Shown: positions 31,283 through 42,815, counted from the first letter of the stretch. The stretch: 64,000 nt of DNA from Piezodorus guildinii (GCA_023052935.1 CM041293.1:177497600-177561599), one strand, 5' to 3'. Numbers and translations: made by a program. The notes: generated by a model not told the origin, from the letters alone.

Positions 31283-32148
31283 TTGGGTTGATGCAAAATT
31301 AATGCAGGTTTTTAGTAGGTATTGTAAATACGCCATATCTTTACTTTAACCATATATATTTAATCAAAATAATTTCCATCTGAATCAATGCACTTTTGCC
31401 AACGTTCAACAAGCTTTCTTATTCCACCAGAAAAAAAATCCGAATCCCTGGACTCAATGAAATCACGAAAAGAATTTTCAATGTCGTCCTGGTTTTGAAA
31501 ATTTTTCTCAGGGAGAGGTCAGGTGAATAAGGCGGATGTTGGAGAACTTCGTAGCCCAACTCGTGCAGTCGTCGAAGCGTTGGTTGTGCAACGTGTGGTC
31601 TGGCGTTACTACTGGCACCCACTTGGCCAACTTTTTTACCTTACCAATTGCTTCCAAGTGGCGTACAACTGTGGATTGGTTCACACCGAGTTCCGCCGCC
31701 ATTTCTCGTGTGGTTTTGGTTGGGTCTTCTTCCACTTTTGACCTCAGCTGGTCGTTTCCAGAGCAAGATGACGGCCCCGACCTTCCTTGTCTTCGAGGTC
31801 GAAATCTCCTCTGCGAAACTTCTGGAACCAACGCTGCACCGTGCACTCATTAATAGCCCCCTGACCCCACACTTCATTAATATTACGAGCCGTTTGCGCA
31901 GCGCTGCGCCCTAATTTAAATTCGTAAAAATAAATTTGACGAAAATCGCACTTTGACATTTTCGATTCAAGTCCTTTGAACACACTGAACAAAACGATTT
32001 TACTAAACAAATTCATGGTGAAAGAGAGGGTATTAGATAAGGTTTGTTTTGGTATAATAATGATCAATGTTAGGATTAGCTTTGTTTACACAATTGGAAT
32101 TAAGATATTGCAATAGAGGAAACCTGCATTAATTTCGCATCAGCCCAA
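31283..32148 (-). mobile_element. mariner deletion derivative inserted in jockey
   Basis: Exact TA duplication (31281-31282, 32149-32150) and inverted ends (TTGGGTTGATGCAAAATTAA TGCAGG and its near inverse). The minus strand starts MSKCDFRQIYFYEFKLGRSA, followed by RWFQKFRRGDFDLEDKEGRG (first HTH and linker). After a frameshift come PTKTTREMAAELGVNQSTVV RHLEAIGKVKK (second HTH), then a jump to NARPHVAQPTLRRLHELGYE and HPPYSPDLS. The first catalytic Asp region is deleted. This mariner subfamily differs from the TTGGGTTGTTTCACATG one. Confidence 0.92.
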
Positions 32149-32150
32149 TA

Positions 32151-32612
32151 CAAAAGGCTCATCTACATGACTATCATACGGCCTATATGGACTTACGGAG
32201 TAGAGCTTTGGGGCTCTACTAAACCATCAAATTCTTCCCGTATCCAATCCCTACAATCGAAAATCCTCAATGCTCTTTATTTTGTAACTAATAAACTGAT
32301 CCACAAAGACCTTAATATTCCGTATTTTGCTGATTTGGCCCGATCTAGATACCATTTCTTTCGTGACAAATTCCATTCCCACCCTAATCCTCTAGTTTCT
32401 ATCCTTTCTTCCTCTTCAATTCCTGACAATCCTCCGAGGCGTCTTAAAAGGAGATGGCTCCGAGACCTTCTAGTTTAGAATAGTTACAGGAGTGCTACCA
32501 TTGGGTAGTTCTTCTACAAGTCTTTTTCATATCATTTTTCTTTTATCATATTTACTTGTAGTATTTTTTTTAGTACAGTTGTAAATTTCAATAAAGTATT
32601 TAAAAAAAAAAA
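32151..32612 (+). mobile_element. Jockey LINE (inner), right part
   Basis: Continues as YKRLIYMTIIRPIWTYGVEL, WGSTKPSNSSRIQSLQSKIL (a small deletion follows), NALYFVTNKLIHKDLNIP, NPPRRLKRRWLRDLLV, stop, then ATTTCAATAAAGTATTTAAA and poly(A). Rejoining 31280 with 32151 restores the frame at the TA. Confidence 0.92.
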
Positions 32613-32622
32613 AATTTAGAGT

Positions 32623-32830
32623 TTCTATGTAGTATCGAATATAATAGTCTGAGTCTTGGGCTTTTATTTAGCAAAGGTGTCCGTCCTCTCATTCAGCCTT
32701 ATTACAGGCATTTTGACCTCACATTCATAAGTCTATTGTCGGTATGGTTGTTAAGAAAACACAAATAGAGCGTTCGTATGTATTGGTCGATTATTTTTTT
32801 AAGTTTCTTTACAGGATTTTGTTATTAAGT
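32623..32830 (-). mobile_element. Decayed jockey-like LINE, upstream half
   Basis: Same minus-strand copy as 30650-31194, separated by the inner jockey. The link rests on the 10-bp AATTTAGAGT duplication and on continuity of the decayed frame. Confidence 0.55.
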
Positions 32831-32836
32831 TTGTTT

Positions 32837-33085
32837 TTTACTTTATGCTGCTGTGTCTAATCGGACGATGCTACAGTGAAGTTTTTGCCTATCCAGGTTT
32901 AATTAGGATAGGGATCTTTAACGGGTACCTGACATCGCACAGCCTCGGGTCAACCTTTTTACTTCTCCCCCAAAGGATTGCAAAACTAAGGATATTTTTA
33001 ATCGGATTAAAAAAAAGACCTGCTAGATTAAGCCGCGACTATGCCCAAGGCGACTATTATGCAAGCCACTAACCCACAGGGGTCA
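32837..33085 (+). repeat. SINE-like repeat C, copy 4
   Basis: ACTTTATGCTGCTGTGTCTA ATCGGACGATGCTACAGTG, TTTGCCTATCCAGGTTTAAT, CATCGCACAGCCTCGGG and CACAGGGGTCA. The copy is more diverged, and the CCGAAGG hairpin is changed to CCAAAGG. Confidence 0.65.
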
Positions 33086-33570
33086 TTTTTTGGTTCACAG
33101 TCCGCCACCTGAACCATCTGTCTTATCCTTCATTAAATTCACACGGTCAACTTCCTAATATTTAATGCAATATTTTCATTTACACTACAGTAGTTGGTAA
33201 AGCAAACACAATTTTTACTACGAAATAACGTTATTTTCTTGTAAGCATTGAGATGAACTAAATAGATAGTTAACTAAAATTACATACAAAAACGGCCTAG
33301 AAAAATTCTTAATATTTAGTCAGTTAAATGCAAACTGTCATCATCGTTGGGGTTAGTAAATGGCTTTGCCGTACATTAAAAGTTTAGAAAAACTGAGTAA
33401 TTGCCCGAGATGTCGTTTTGACTAGCTTAGCATCTCGGTCACGACAGTCCTAAGTCAACTCTTTGAGTCACGAAAATCTTAACACACTTCAATTCTCCAT
33501 GAAATATTGCTCGAATTAAAACCCTGAAAAGTCCAGTTTAGTTTTGGATTAAAACGCAGTTTAATATTTT
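33086..33570. other. Unassigned DNA
   Basis: No recognised content. Confidence 0.4.
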
Positions 33571-33572
33571 TT

Positions 33573-33842
33573 TTATGTAGTAACATGAATTTTTTATAGT
33601 ATGATATCACACATAAATAGGGAAACAGCCTTCTTAACTTCATATCCATCCCTAACATGTTGATTTTAGATGGTATCATTGGCTGCTAAATTCATATTTA
33701 ATGTTTTTGTTTCTTTGCGGACTTTCGGCCGATAGCTTAAAAATTCTTGAATTTTCTTTTACTTTGTACTCGTTGTTTATTTACTATCTTATTGTTACTA
33801 TCTTAGACACTGTCTCAATTTGCTTTATTCATATAAATACTT
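33573..33842. repeat. Direct repeat copy 1 (also at 35440-35722)
   Basis: Shares AACAGCCTTCTTAA, GGTATCATTGGCTG, TTTTTGTTTCTTTGCGGACT and TATCTTAGACACTGTCTCAA with the second copy. Non-coding. Confidence 0.75.
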
Positions 33843-33921
33843 TATAATAATTATTATTATTATTTTAATCCATTCTATTTTAATATTTACTTATTCTTTT
33901 TTATTTTCGTTCATTAAATTA

Positions 33922-34772
33922 ATACTTTCACTTACCTATATATGAAATATATAGTAAGGGAAAGTATTGCGATCGTGAAAATTTTCTAATTCCAGTTTTC
34001 AACGGAAATACACGTTTTAGTCCAAATAACTAAGTCTCGCTAAAAGGTCAGTGCGTGTTTAGTATAACTCCTTCTGAATTTTCATGTTTAAGACAAATAT
34101 ACGCCCGAGACGTTACAAAACCTTTTTCACCAAAATTAGCTTACCAGAAGAGCGACTTTATACCATGCATTGGGCACCTTTTTACGATTTTCTCGAAAAT
34201 GGCTCCAACGATTTTGATTAAACTCGCTATATCGATGACAAATCATGTAGGTTTTATTCTAATTAAAATAGTCTGACAGGGCTTAAATTCCGATGTGTTA
34301 CATTTTCTTTTTCCAAACTATCTTTATTTTTGTAGATTCTATAAATCTTGTTACCACTGATGAAAAACAGGTAAATATATAAATTGAATGAATTTGATAC
34401 CTAACTAAAGGATAAAACTGAAATAATATTTTTTAAAGCAATTTTTGGTTTTTGAACATGAGAACAGTTATATACAAGTGTAATATACCGTTGGAAAGTT
34501 AAATATTTTAGAAACAAAATATTATCTAATACACGAGCTTGTAAAGTTAATAAAGATTGATGAAAAGCCGATAAAACTAACTGATTATTTTAGGTAATAA
34601 TATAGTAGATTTTTTAATGAAACACACGTTTCTATATAAATTAAATTTAATTAATTCTTTTATAGTTTCACTAATTTTTATCTGTAACTGTATTTGAAAA
34701 TTCATTAATCGATTTTTTAAACGAAGGTAAGTGAAAGTTGTGTGTTGCCCGCACCAATTTTTTTTTAGAACA
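33922..34772 (-). repeat. R900 repeat, full length, inverted
   Basis: Starts with the palindromic end (ACTTTCACTTACC, AGTAAGGGAAAGTATTGCGA) and ends GTAAGTGAAAGTTGTGTGTT GCCCGCACCA. The GT microsatellite is reduced to GTGCGTG. Confidence 0.87.
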
Positions 34773-34794
34773 CATAAAAAAACTTATATACGTG

Positions 34795-34975
34795 AAATAA
34801 GTCGAGAAGGGCATAAACTTAAGTGATCATTGTGAATAATAATATCTATTGTTAAATTATTTAATCTGAAACACGTGTTTATATCGAAATTCTATAGCTT
34901 GGTTCGTCGTAATAGTATAATCACCTCCTTGCACGGCCGTTGGTGAATTTCTATAATTGCTGACCCAGGACCCTT
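34795..34975. repeat. R900 fragment joined to a SINE B-like 3' piece
   Basis: 34830-34895 is inverted R900 (ATCTATTGTTAAATTATTTA ATCTGAAACACG). 34915-34975 has TATAATCACCTCCTTGCACG GCCGTTGG, similar to the SINE B tail. Confidence 0.45.
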
Positions 34976-35404
34976 CAAAATTCACTGTTTTTTCTATTTT
35001 TTACTTGTATACAATATATGAGGTGGAATAAGTTCCCCTTGAAAAGAGAGAAGTAATATTATGAGAAAGAGAGACAGAGAGTTGACAAAATATGAGAAAG
35101 GAATTGGTCTATTGAATGCCACCGAGACACCCCCTCAAGGCGGCAATTCAATTTACATATTTCGTTTCCTCTCCCTTCTTAATACCTAATATTGACTTCC
35201 CCTTGTACCCTCAAGTCACTACATTATGTAGTCTACATAGCATTTATTTTTGTTTAGCTCGTATTTCCACGTGTGTTCCGTTATCGTAAAACCTTCATTA
35301 ATCAATTATTTTGCTAGGTAAATATTCAACAAAAAATGTAAATAAAAATTTTATTATCGGTTTTTATTGTTAAAATGTCTGTAATACTTAGTTTTTATGT
35401 AAAT
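34976..35404. other. Unassigned DNA
   Basis: Includes a purine-rich stretch (35040-35100). No coding signal. Confidence 0.4.
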
Positions 35405-35405
35405 A

Positions 35406-35722
35406 CTAGCTGACCCGAGAAATTCTGACATATAAATAGTAACATGAAATTGTTATAAATAGTATATCACTTATAAAATAGGAAAACAGCCTTCTTAATC
35501 TTAACTTCATATCCCTCCTTAACTTGTTGATTGTAGATGGTATCATTGGCTGTTAAAGTTCATATTAAATGTTTTTGTTTCTTTGCGGACTTTTGGCCAC
35601 TAGCTTAAAAATTCTTGAATTTTTTTAATTCTTTTGTACCTATTTTTTTACACGTTGTTTATTTACTATCTTATTGTTACTATCTTAGACACTGTCTCAA
35701 TTTTCTTTATTCCTATAAATTT
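35406..35722 (-). mobile_element. Helitron-like end plus direct repeat copy 2
   Basis: ACTAGCTGACCCG at 35405-35417 reads CGGGTCAGCTAGT on the minus strand: a CTAG end followed by T, as at Helitron 3' termini. Positions 35440-35722 repeat 33573-33842. A clear 3' hairpin is not evident here. Confidence 0.45.
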
Positions 35723-35748
35723 CTAGGATTCTAGTTCCATAAAAAAAA

Positions 35749-35935
35749 AATCTGCTGCGGGCAACACACGACTTTCACTTACCTCCATTTTTAAAATCAA
35801 TGAAAGAATTTTCAAATACAGTTAAAGATAAAAATACGTGAAACTATTAAAGAATTAATTAAATTGAATTTATATAGAAACATGTGTTTTATTAAAAAAT
35901 ATATCATATTATTATCTAAAATAATGTTTTATCTT
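35749..35935 (+). repeat. R900 repeat, left part (split by another R900)
   Basis: Starts TCTGCTGCGGGCAACACACG ACTTTCACTTACCTCC and stops at AATAATGTTTTATC, inside the family sequence. Confidence 0.82.
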
Positions 35936-36825
35936 TTACTTTCACTTACTATAAATAGTAAGGGGAAGTATTGCGATCGTGAACATTTTCGAATTCCAGT
36001 TTTCAACGGAAATAAACGTTTTAGGGTCCCCTAAGTCCAAATAACCAAGTCGCGCAAAAAGGTCTGTGTGTGTGTGTGTGTATGTGTGTGTGTGTGTCTG
36101 TGTGTGTGTGTGTGGTAACTCCCGGTCGGAAACAGTAAGTCCTATGAAACTGAAGTTTCATATTTGAGACAACTATACGCCCGAGACGTGACAAAACTTT
36201 TTTCATCAAAATGAGCTTACCAGAAGAGGCACTTTATACAATGCATTTTGCACCTTTTTTCGATTTTCTCGAAAACGGTTCCGACGATTTTGATTAAACT
36301 TGCTATATCGATGTAGAATTGAATGGGCTTTAATATCATGTAGGTTTTATTTGGATAAAAATGGTCTGACAGGGCTTAAATGCCGATATTTTAAATTGTC
36401 TTCCCCTAAAGTACCTTTAATTTTGTAGATTCAATAATAATAACTAGATTATCTTGTTAACGCTGATAACTGATTGTTAAGGAAAAAATATTTTTTTAAT
36501 GCAATTTTTCGTTTTTGAACATAAGAGCAGTAATATACATGTATGATATACCGTTGGAAAGCTAAAGATTTTAGAAAAAATATCATCTCATACACAAGCT
36601 TTTAAAAGTTAATAGAGAGTGATGAAACGAACATAAAACTAACTGATTATTTTAGATAATAATATAATAGATTTTTTAATAAAACACATGTTTCTATATA
36701 AATTCAATTTGATTAATTCCTTAATAATTTTACGTATTTTTATCTCTAACTGTATTTGAAAATTCTTTCATTGATTTTAAAAATGGAGGTAAGTGAAAGT
36801 CGTGTGTTGCCCGCACCAGATTTTT
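35936..36825 (-). repeat. R900 repeat, full length, nested in another R900
   Basis: Complete inverted copy from TACTTTCACTTACTATAAAT AGTAAGGGGAAG to GTAAGTGAAAGTCGTGTGTT GCCCGCACCAG, with a GT microsatellite at 36064-36114. The outer copy resumes at TTTTCATCACTCTATATT. Confidence 0.87.
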
Positions 36826-36827
36826 TT

Positions 36828-36945
36828 TCATCACTCTATATTAACTTTTAAAAGCTTGTGTATGAGATAATATTTTTTCTATATGGAATTCAAAAATTTT
36901 CACGATCGCAATACTTTCATCTATAGTAAGTGAAAGTAAAAATTA
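36828..36945 (+). repeat. R900 repeat, right part with internal deletion
   Basis: TCACTCTATATTAACTTTTA AAAGC joins directly to TGGAATTCAAAAATTTTCAC GATCGC and the end AGTAAGTGAAAGTAAAAAT. Most of the middle is lost. Confidence 0.75.
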
Positions 36946-37420
36946 GATAAGAAATATTCCTGAATTATACATATTTGGTATGCATTATTTATTGCTGGAC
37001 CACTCAACAATTACCAAGACTTTACCACTTTCCCTAGATAATAAATACAACTGTATATGTTTAATATATTGGTAGGTAAAAATTGTAACTTTCAATTAAC
37101 TTTAAATTAAAAAAAATATATCAAGGATCAAGGAAAATTTTACTCAGGTTTGAAAAATAAAAAAAGATCTCATAAAAACAGATGAAAGGTAGGAGGTACA
37201 AAGAGATTTATTGGATTTTCTTTTTTTATTTATGACCCTAAATTTAGAAGAAGCTCGGTAGAGAAGATACAGCCCATATTAACCTGCCCCTCTTACATAT
37301 ACGCCATTTTAGCCCCACGAAAGGTTACCATTTTTTTTCAAAAGGTGATTTCGCGTGGGTGAGGCCATGCGATTCACTTCTCTCAGAAATATTTAATGTC
37401 ATATGATTTTATTTCTTTTT
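36946..37420. other. Unassigned DNA
   Basis: AT-rich; no recognised repeat or coding signal. Confidence 0.4.
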
Positions 37421-37424
37421 ACTT

Positions 37425-38150
37425 TCACTTACTTATATATGACATATATAATAAGGTAAAGTATTGCGATCGTGAAAATTTAAAAAAAAAAAATTTCAAC
37501 GGGAATACACGTTTTAGGGTCCCCTGAGTCCAAATGACCAAGTTCCGAAAAAATTTATGTGTTTGTGTGTGGTAAGTCCAGCGCGCAAAAGAAAAATCCT
37601 ATAAAACTACAACTACATATTTAAGATTACCATACTCCCGAGATGTTACAGCAACTTTTTCATGAAAATCGGCTGACCGGATGTGGTACTTTATACCACG
37701 CTTTTTGCTCTTTTTACAATTTTCTCAATAAGGGCTCTAACGATTTTGATTAAACTCGCTATATCGATGTAAAATGTGATGATATGAAACTAAACGAGAA
37801 TTTGTAAAAATAAATATATTATCTTGTTACCACCGATGAAAAACACATAAATATATAAGTTGAACCAATTCAATATCTAACTAAAGGAGAAAACTGGAAA
37901 AAATATTTTTTGAAGGCAAATTTTTGTTTTTGAACTTAAGAACAGTAATATGCATATATAATATACCGTTGGAAAGATAAAGATTTTAGAAAATATATTA
38001 TCTTATACATACTTTGTAAAAGTTAATAGACAGTGATGAAAAGACGATAAACTAGCTGATTATTTTAGATAATATTATTGATTATTTAACAATACACCTG
38101 TTCCTTATAAAATCCAATGTAAATAATTGTTTTTAACTCTTAGTTTATTT
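37425..38150 (-). repeat. R900 repeat, inverted, 5' truncated
   Basis: From ACTTTCACTTACTTATATAT GACATATATAATAAGG to GCTGATTATTTTAGATAATA. The TCTGGTGCGGGC terminus is missing. Confidence 0.8.
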
Positions 38151-38204
38151 ATTTGTTCTTTATCATCTAGATATTGTTCTTGAAAAAACATTAAAATTGC
38201 AATT

Positions 38205-38312
38205 AAAAAATTGCACCGAGAAACGCAGGCCAATAACTACCAATAAGCACTCCAGTAACTCCCAGGAGATTACACCGCGAAGACCAGGCCCTGCACGGGC
38301 TGTCGCGTCACT
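38205..38312 (+). repeat. tRNA-like SINE A, 3' fragment
   Basis: TAACTCCCAGGAGATTACAC CGCGA and CAGGCCCTGCACGGGCTGTC GCGTCACTGAA match the 3' end of the copy at 55797-56097. Confidence 0.7.
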
Positions 38313-38339
38313 GAAAAAAAACTCAACCCAGTAAGGGGT

Positions 38340-38407
38340 ACTAACTACTGTACTATGTTTTTTGTGTTCGGTACCTCGAGACGGCCGCATGTATCCTACC
38401 TCTACAA
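38340..38407 (+). mobile_element. CR1-like LINE, left part (split by hAT)
   Basis: Encodes FVFGTSRRPHVSYLYN and then continues after the hAT element as ELKLLFPSFRRQYFLGS (41330 on). The 8-bp target site is 38400-38407. Confidence 0.85.
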
Positions 38408-41321
38408 CAGAGATGGGCAAAATCGCATTCGGATATACGAATACGAATGCATTCGGGAAGATCGAGTTTTGAAAATACGAATACGAATGCAATCGTATTT
38501 CAAAAAAGAATACGAATGCATTCGTATTTCGGAAAAATATACGAATACGAATATACTCACAGATGTACACAGGTATACGCCCGAAGATCACAGGTATGCA
38601 AAGGGATACGGTCATATTCCACTGGTGTGGGCCGTATTCCACTGGTCTAAAAATGTATACGGACCTGTGTACAAGTAAATATGTACGCATTTGCAGGCGT
38701 GAATTCGAATGTGGTCAATAATATTTTATATTAAAAGACATAAAATTTAATATTTATGATTTTTTTTAAAAATATGATTCAAATATTGTTGAAATAACTT
38801 CTTTAAATACGAATATCTATTTATTTACATATATCAACTCTCATACAGTTCTCTTCTCTATAATGAAATAATTTAACAAATATTTCTTAAAATTTATTAA
38901 TTTGTGGAAAATGAAAAACATTAATGCACTTATATTATAAATAACATTATAAATTATACTATAAAAGAAAAGAAATATTATCCCTTTGATATATTTTTTT
39001 TGAGCTTAAAATTTTTATTGAAAGTATAGTTCAGTAAATATTTTAACTTTTCAAACCAACTATGTGAAAATAAACACCACGCATTCAAAAATAGGTAAAA
39101 TGTTGAATTTTAAGCATTTACAGTTGTGTTTAGGTAATCCAGGTATTCTCAAAAAGACTAGTGAGCCCCATCACTAGAACTGACTTAAAACTGCTTCCCG
39201 ACTCCGAAAACCTTCCTATCCTCAGACCCCTCTTAGAATGCATCTGATGCAGTACAAGAGATCCTTGATTCCTTCCCCTAGCCTTCCTTGATTTCAACCC
39301 CAAATCCCATGGGGCTTAGAAAAAAAAAAAAATAAAAAAAAAAATAAAAAAAAAATAAAATAAAATCCAGGTATTTAATTAATTAATTTAATTAAGACTC
39401 ATTGACTTTTCATGATTATGTTTCTATTTTTTAAGTTTAGAAGTTTGCTATTATTCCAAAACATTAAAAGTTATAGTAATAATGAAATTAATTCTTTATA
39501 ATGAAGTGAAGTAAAGCGCTAATAAAAGTACTTATGTAACATTCAAAGCTGTAATAGAGAGTGATGATAACCCCAAAAAACTTTAGTTTTTATCGTATAT
39601 ACTATATTATTATTAATTTATTCTTATTAGTAATTTGATATAAAATAAATGATTTAATTGAAATTCAGTATAATCCTTTTTTTAATGTTAACTTTGTTTG
39701 AAAATAAGAAGTAATATAAAGCCGCCTTAGAACCACGGGACATCGGGAACTTTACCATCGGGAATTTTACCATGATACCTGCCCTGGGATTTTGAGCCTA
39801 TTAAAAGAGGCTAAATATGTGACAAACTTCTTAGGAAGTATTGCAAGACTCAAAAGCAGCAGGAAATCCCTAAATTAATTAAAAACCAACTAAACAATTT
39901 TCACAATGGAGTGTAAAAAAATCTAAATGGAGTAGGAATATACTAACTAAACTAGGAATAATACCCTTTGCCGTAGAGGCATTTTTAGAAAATAATTCAT
40001 GAACCTGTTTCTATTTCCTATGAAAATTAATGTAGTATATCCTAAAACATTAAAGTGGTATAAAAAAAAATAATAATAACAAAAATAATTGGTTATAATG
40101 AAGTGAAGTAAAGCGCGAATAAAAATGAATATGAAACAATTATTAATATTTATATCATTAATTGTTACATATTCACTTTTAAATCTATAGATTTAAGTTT
40201 ATTCTGATGAAATAAAAAAATACCTTATGTATTGTTAATTTTGTTTATTTTAATTATCTCACCACTTTTTGTTGCTAGTGTTAAGAATAAATGGATAAAA
40301 TTAAAGAAACCTAAATTAACTGGAGAAATAAAAAATGTAAAAATAAACTTTTTCCAGGTTATTATTTTTCAATTCGCATATAAGAAAAGCATAATAGACC
40401 GTTATAATGCTACAGATTTTACAGAAAATGTTAAATAATATAAAAAGTATCACCTTAGTTATGATTGTATATAATAATTATGTTATTTTATTTAATCTAA
40501 AATATATACTTCCGACGAAATAAAGTTATTTTTTCAACATTAACTATTTATTTCAAATTGACCACTATTAATTAATTACTTTTTAATGTACTGATTTTTC
40601 CTACAAATAAAATTGTTGGGAGACTGGATGAAACTTTAACACTTAAACTTTACTTATTCTTGAATCAATATGCATAGTTGGTTTGAAATGTTAAAATATT
40701 TACTGAACTTTACTTTCAATATAAATTTTAAGCTCAAAAAAAAATATATCAAAGGGATAATATTTCTTTTATTTTTTAATATAATTTATTAGTGCATTAC
40801 TGCATTAATGTTTTTCATTTTCCACAAATTAATAAATTTTAAGAAATATTTGTTAAATTATTTTATTATAGAGAAGAGAACTGTATGAGAGTTGATATAT
40901 GTAAATAAATAGATATTCATATTTAAAGAAGTTATTTCAACAATATTTGAATCATATTTTTAAAAAAAATCATAAATATTAAATTTTATGTCTTTTAATA
41001 TAAAATATTATTGACCGCATTCGAATTCACGCCTGCAAATGCGCACATATTGACTTGCACACAGGCCCGTATACGTTTTTAGACCAGTGGAATACGGCCC
41101 ACACCAGTGGAATATGACCGTATCCCTTTGCATACCTGTGATCTTCGGGCGTATACCTGTGTACATCTGTGAGTATATTCGTATTCGTATATTTTTTCGA
41201 AATACGAATGCATTCGTATTCTTTTTTGAAATACGATTGCATTCGTATTCGTATTTTCAAAACTCGATCTTCCCGAATGCATTCGTATTCGTATATCCGA
41301 ATGCGATTTTGCCCATCTCTG
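38408..41321. mobile_element. Non-autonomous hAT element with about 0.65-kb terminal inverted repeats
   Basis: The ends are CAGAGATGGGCAAAATCGCA and its inverse, a typical hAT terminus. The flanking 8-bp duplication CTCTACAA (38400-38407, 41322-41329) fits the hAT target pattern nTnnnnAn. The inverted arms run to about 39100 on the left and from about 40650 on the right. They include an outer stretch made of degenerate ATTCGTATTC/GAATACGAAT repeats. The interior has no transposase frame. It holds a 216-bp retroposon (39148-39363) and a direct repeat (AATGAAGTGAAGTAAAGCGC at about 39500 and 40098). Movement would need a transposase from elsewhere. It lies in a CR1-like LINE ORF. Confidence 0.93.
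39148..39363 (+). mobile_element. Short A-tailed retroposon inside the hAT element
   Basis: Flanked by AATCCAGGTATT on both sides (39136-39147, 39364-39375). The body is C/T-rich with GATGCAGTACAAGAGATCCT TGATTCC and ends in A runs separated by T (39320-39363). No coding frame. The source RNA is not identified. Confidence 0.8.
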
Positions 41322-41790
41322 CTCTACAACGAGTTGAAGTTGTTATTCCCCAGCTTTCGAAGACAATATTTCCTAGGATCATTTCTTTTTAAATCATCAA
41401 CTCCAACAATCCATTCTATGTCTACAGCCTTTTGGTATTTAAATCCTCAACCCATCACCAGGAAACAAGATCCCGCCTGCCCGAACTCCACACTCCTTAT
41501 CATGAAACCAAAAAATATGATTGCTCCTTTTTAGCCCGTTCCACCGCCTTATGGAATACCCTCCCGTCAAATATCCGTCATGATTCTTCCCTATCATCGT
41601 TTAAATCTCTCCTCTTTCAATACTTCCATTCTCTGCAGTCCGATGTAAGCTAATTTTTATTATGGCAATTTAGGTGAGGCGATTTGTATATCTGCTTTAA
41701 CACTAAGAAAAACGTGCGTAAGATGTCCTGCTTATCAACTCTCATCAGGTCATCCTTGTTTCATTATATATATATGGATGTTATTATTCA
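41322..41790 (+). mobile_element. CR1-like LINE, right part and 3' UTR
   Basis: ELKLLFPSFRRQYFLGSFLF, RKQDPACPNSTLLIMKPK and, after a frameshift, SFLARSTALWNTLPSNIRHD and LSSFKSLLFQYFHSLQSDVS then a stop at 41653. This is the same C-terminal layout as at 13950-14392. Confidence 0.82.
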
Positions 41791-41799
41791 GTAGCGAAA

Positions 41800-42240
41800 T
41801 TACATAATCGGGGCTTATAGTTAGAGTTTATAAAACTATTATCCTCCAGACGGTTCTATACGGATGTGAAACGTAGTCGCTTGCTTCGGAAGATGAAAAA
41901 CACCTTAAGGCTTTCGAGAATAAGCCACTTCGTTAAATATATGGCCTGATGAGGCCATTGGGGAGGTTACTCAAAGAGAAATCGCGGAATATGTACCCCA
42001 TTAGTATGATTGAGTCGATAGCTTCGCGACGAATCGAATGTGCGTGTAAAGTTGGTTCAGTGAACAATCAAGTCTGAAAAAGTTGGCTGCGCTGAACTGA
42101 CTGGTGGGCGTCCTAGAGGCAGGCCGAAGCGTAAGTGGGAGGATTGTTTTAAGTCTGAACTCGGGGGCTTGTGCTTCAACGGTGATCATTGGGCAAATCT
42201 GTGTAGGCAATCGTACCATTTAGTTCCCTAGAGCGCATTA
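41800..42240 (+). mobile_element. Decayed family E LINE 3' fragment
   Basis: Readable pieces are RVYKTIILQTVLYGCET, EDEKHLKAFENK, NMYPISMIESIASRRIECA and AELTGGRPRGRPKRKWEDCF (across frameshifts), in the same order as at 61655-62265. Heavily mutated. Confidence 0.7.
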
Positions 42241-42244
42241 TACA

Positions 42245-42812
42245 TACACAGTTATATAAACTGAAATTTTATATTTAAGACAACTATACTCCCGAGATGT
42301 TACAGCAACTTCTTCATCGAAATCAGCTAACCAGAAGAGCCACTTTGTAATTTTTTACGATTTTCTCAAAAAACGGCTCTAACATGATTAAACTCTATAT
42401 ATCGATGTAAAATTTAATGGGCTTTAATATCATGTAGGTTTTTTTCTGATTGAAATTTTCTTTCACTACACTACCTATAATTTTGTACATTCCAAAAGAT
42501 TAACCATATCATCTTAATGACATTGATGATGGACGGCTAAATAAACAAGTTGGACGAATTTGATAAACGACTAAAGGATAAAAGTGCAAAACTATTTTTT
42601 AACGTAATTTTTAGTTTACTGATAATAAGAACAGTGATATAGACGTATAATATACCGTTGGAAAGATAAAGATTTTATAAAAATTATTATCCGATACACA
42701 GAGTTCTAAAAGGTAATATAAAGTGACGAATAGAGAATATACTTATTACTGATTAACAATTTAATATAGTTATATTATTTAACCTAAATCATATGTTTCC
42801 CACAAAAATAAA
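42245..42812 (-). repeat. R900 repeat, inverted, first part
   Basis: Starts within the family (ACTATACTCCCGAGATGTTA CAGCAAC) and runs to AAATCATATGTTTCCCAC, where an inverted-repeat element is inserted. It resumes near 43680. Confidence 0.75.
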
Positions 42813-42815
42813 TAC

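Noticed and set aside
38163..38690. 175-residue minus-strand frame, and its mirror images at 41027-41392, as genes
   Set aside because: They lie in the hAT inverted repeats, made of degenerate ATTCGTATTC units. Open frames appear on both strands because of the repeat.
41081..41321. R900-like or LTR ends for the 38408-41321 element
   Set aside because: The long repeats are inverted, not direct, and the 8-bp duplication and CAG termini point to hAT rather than an LTR retroelement.
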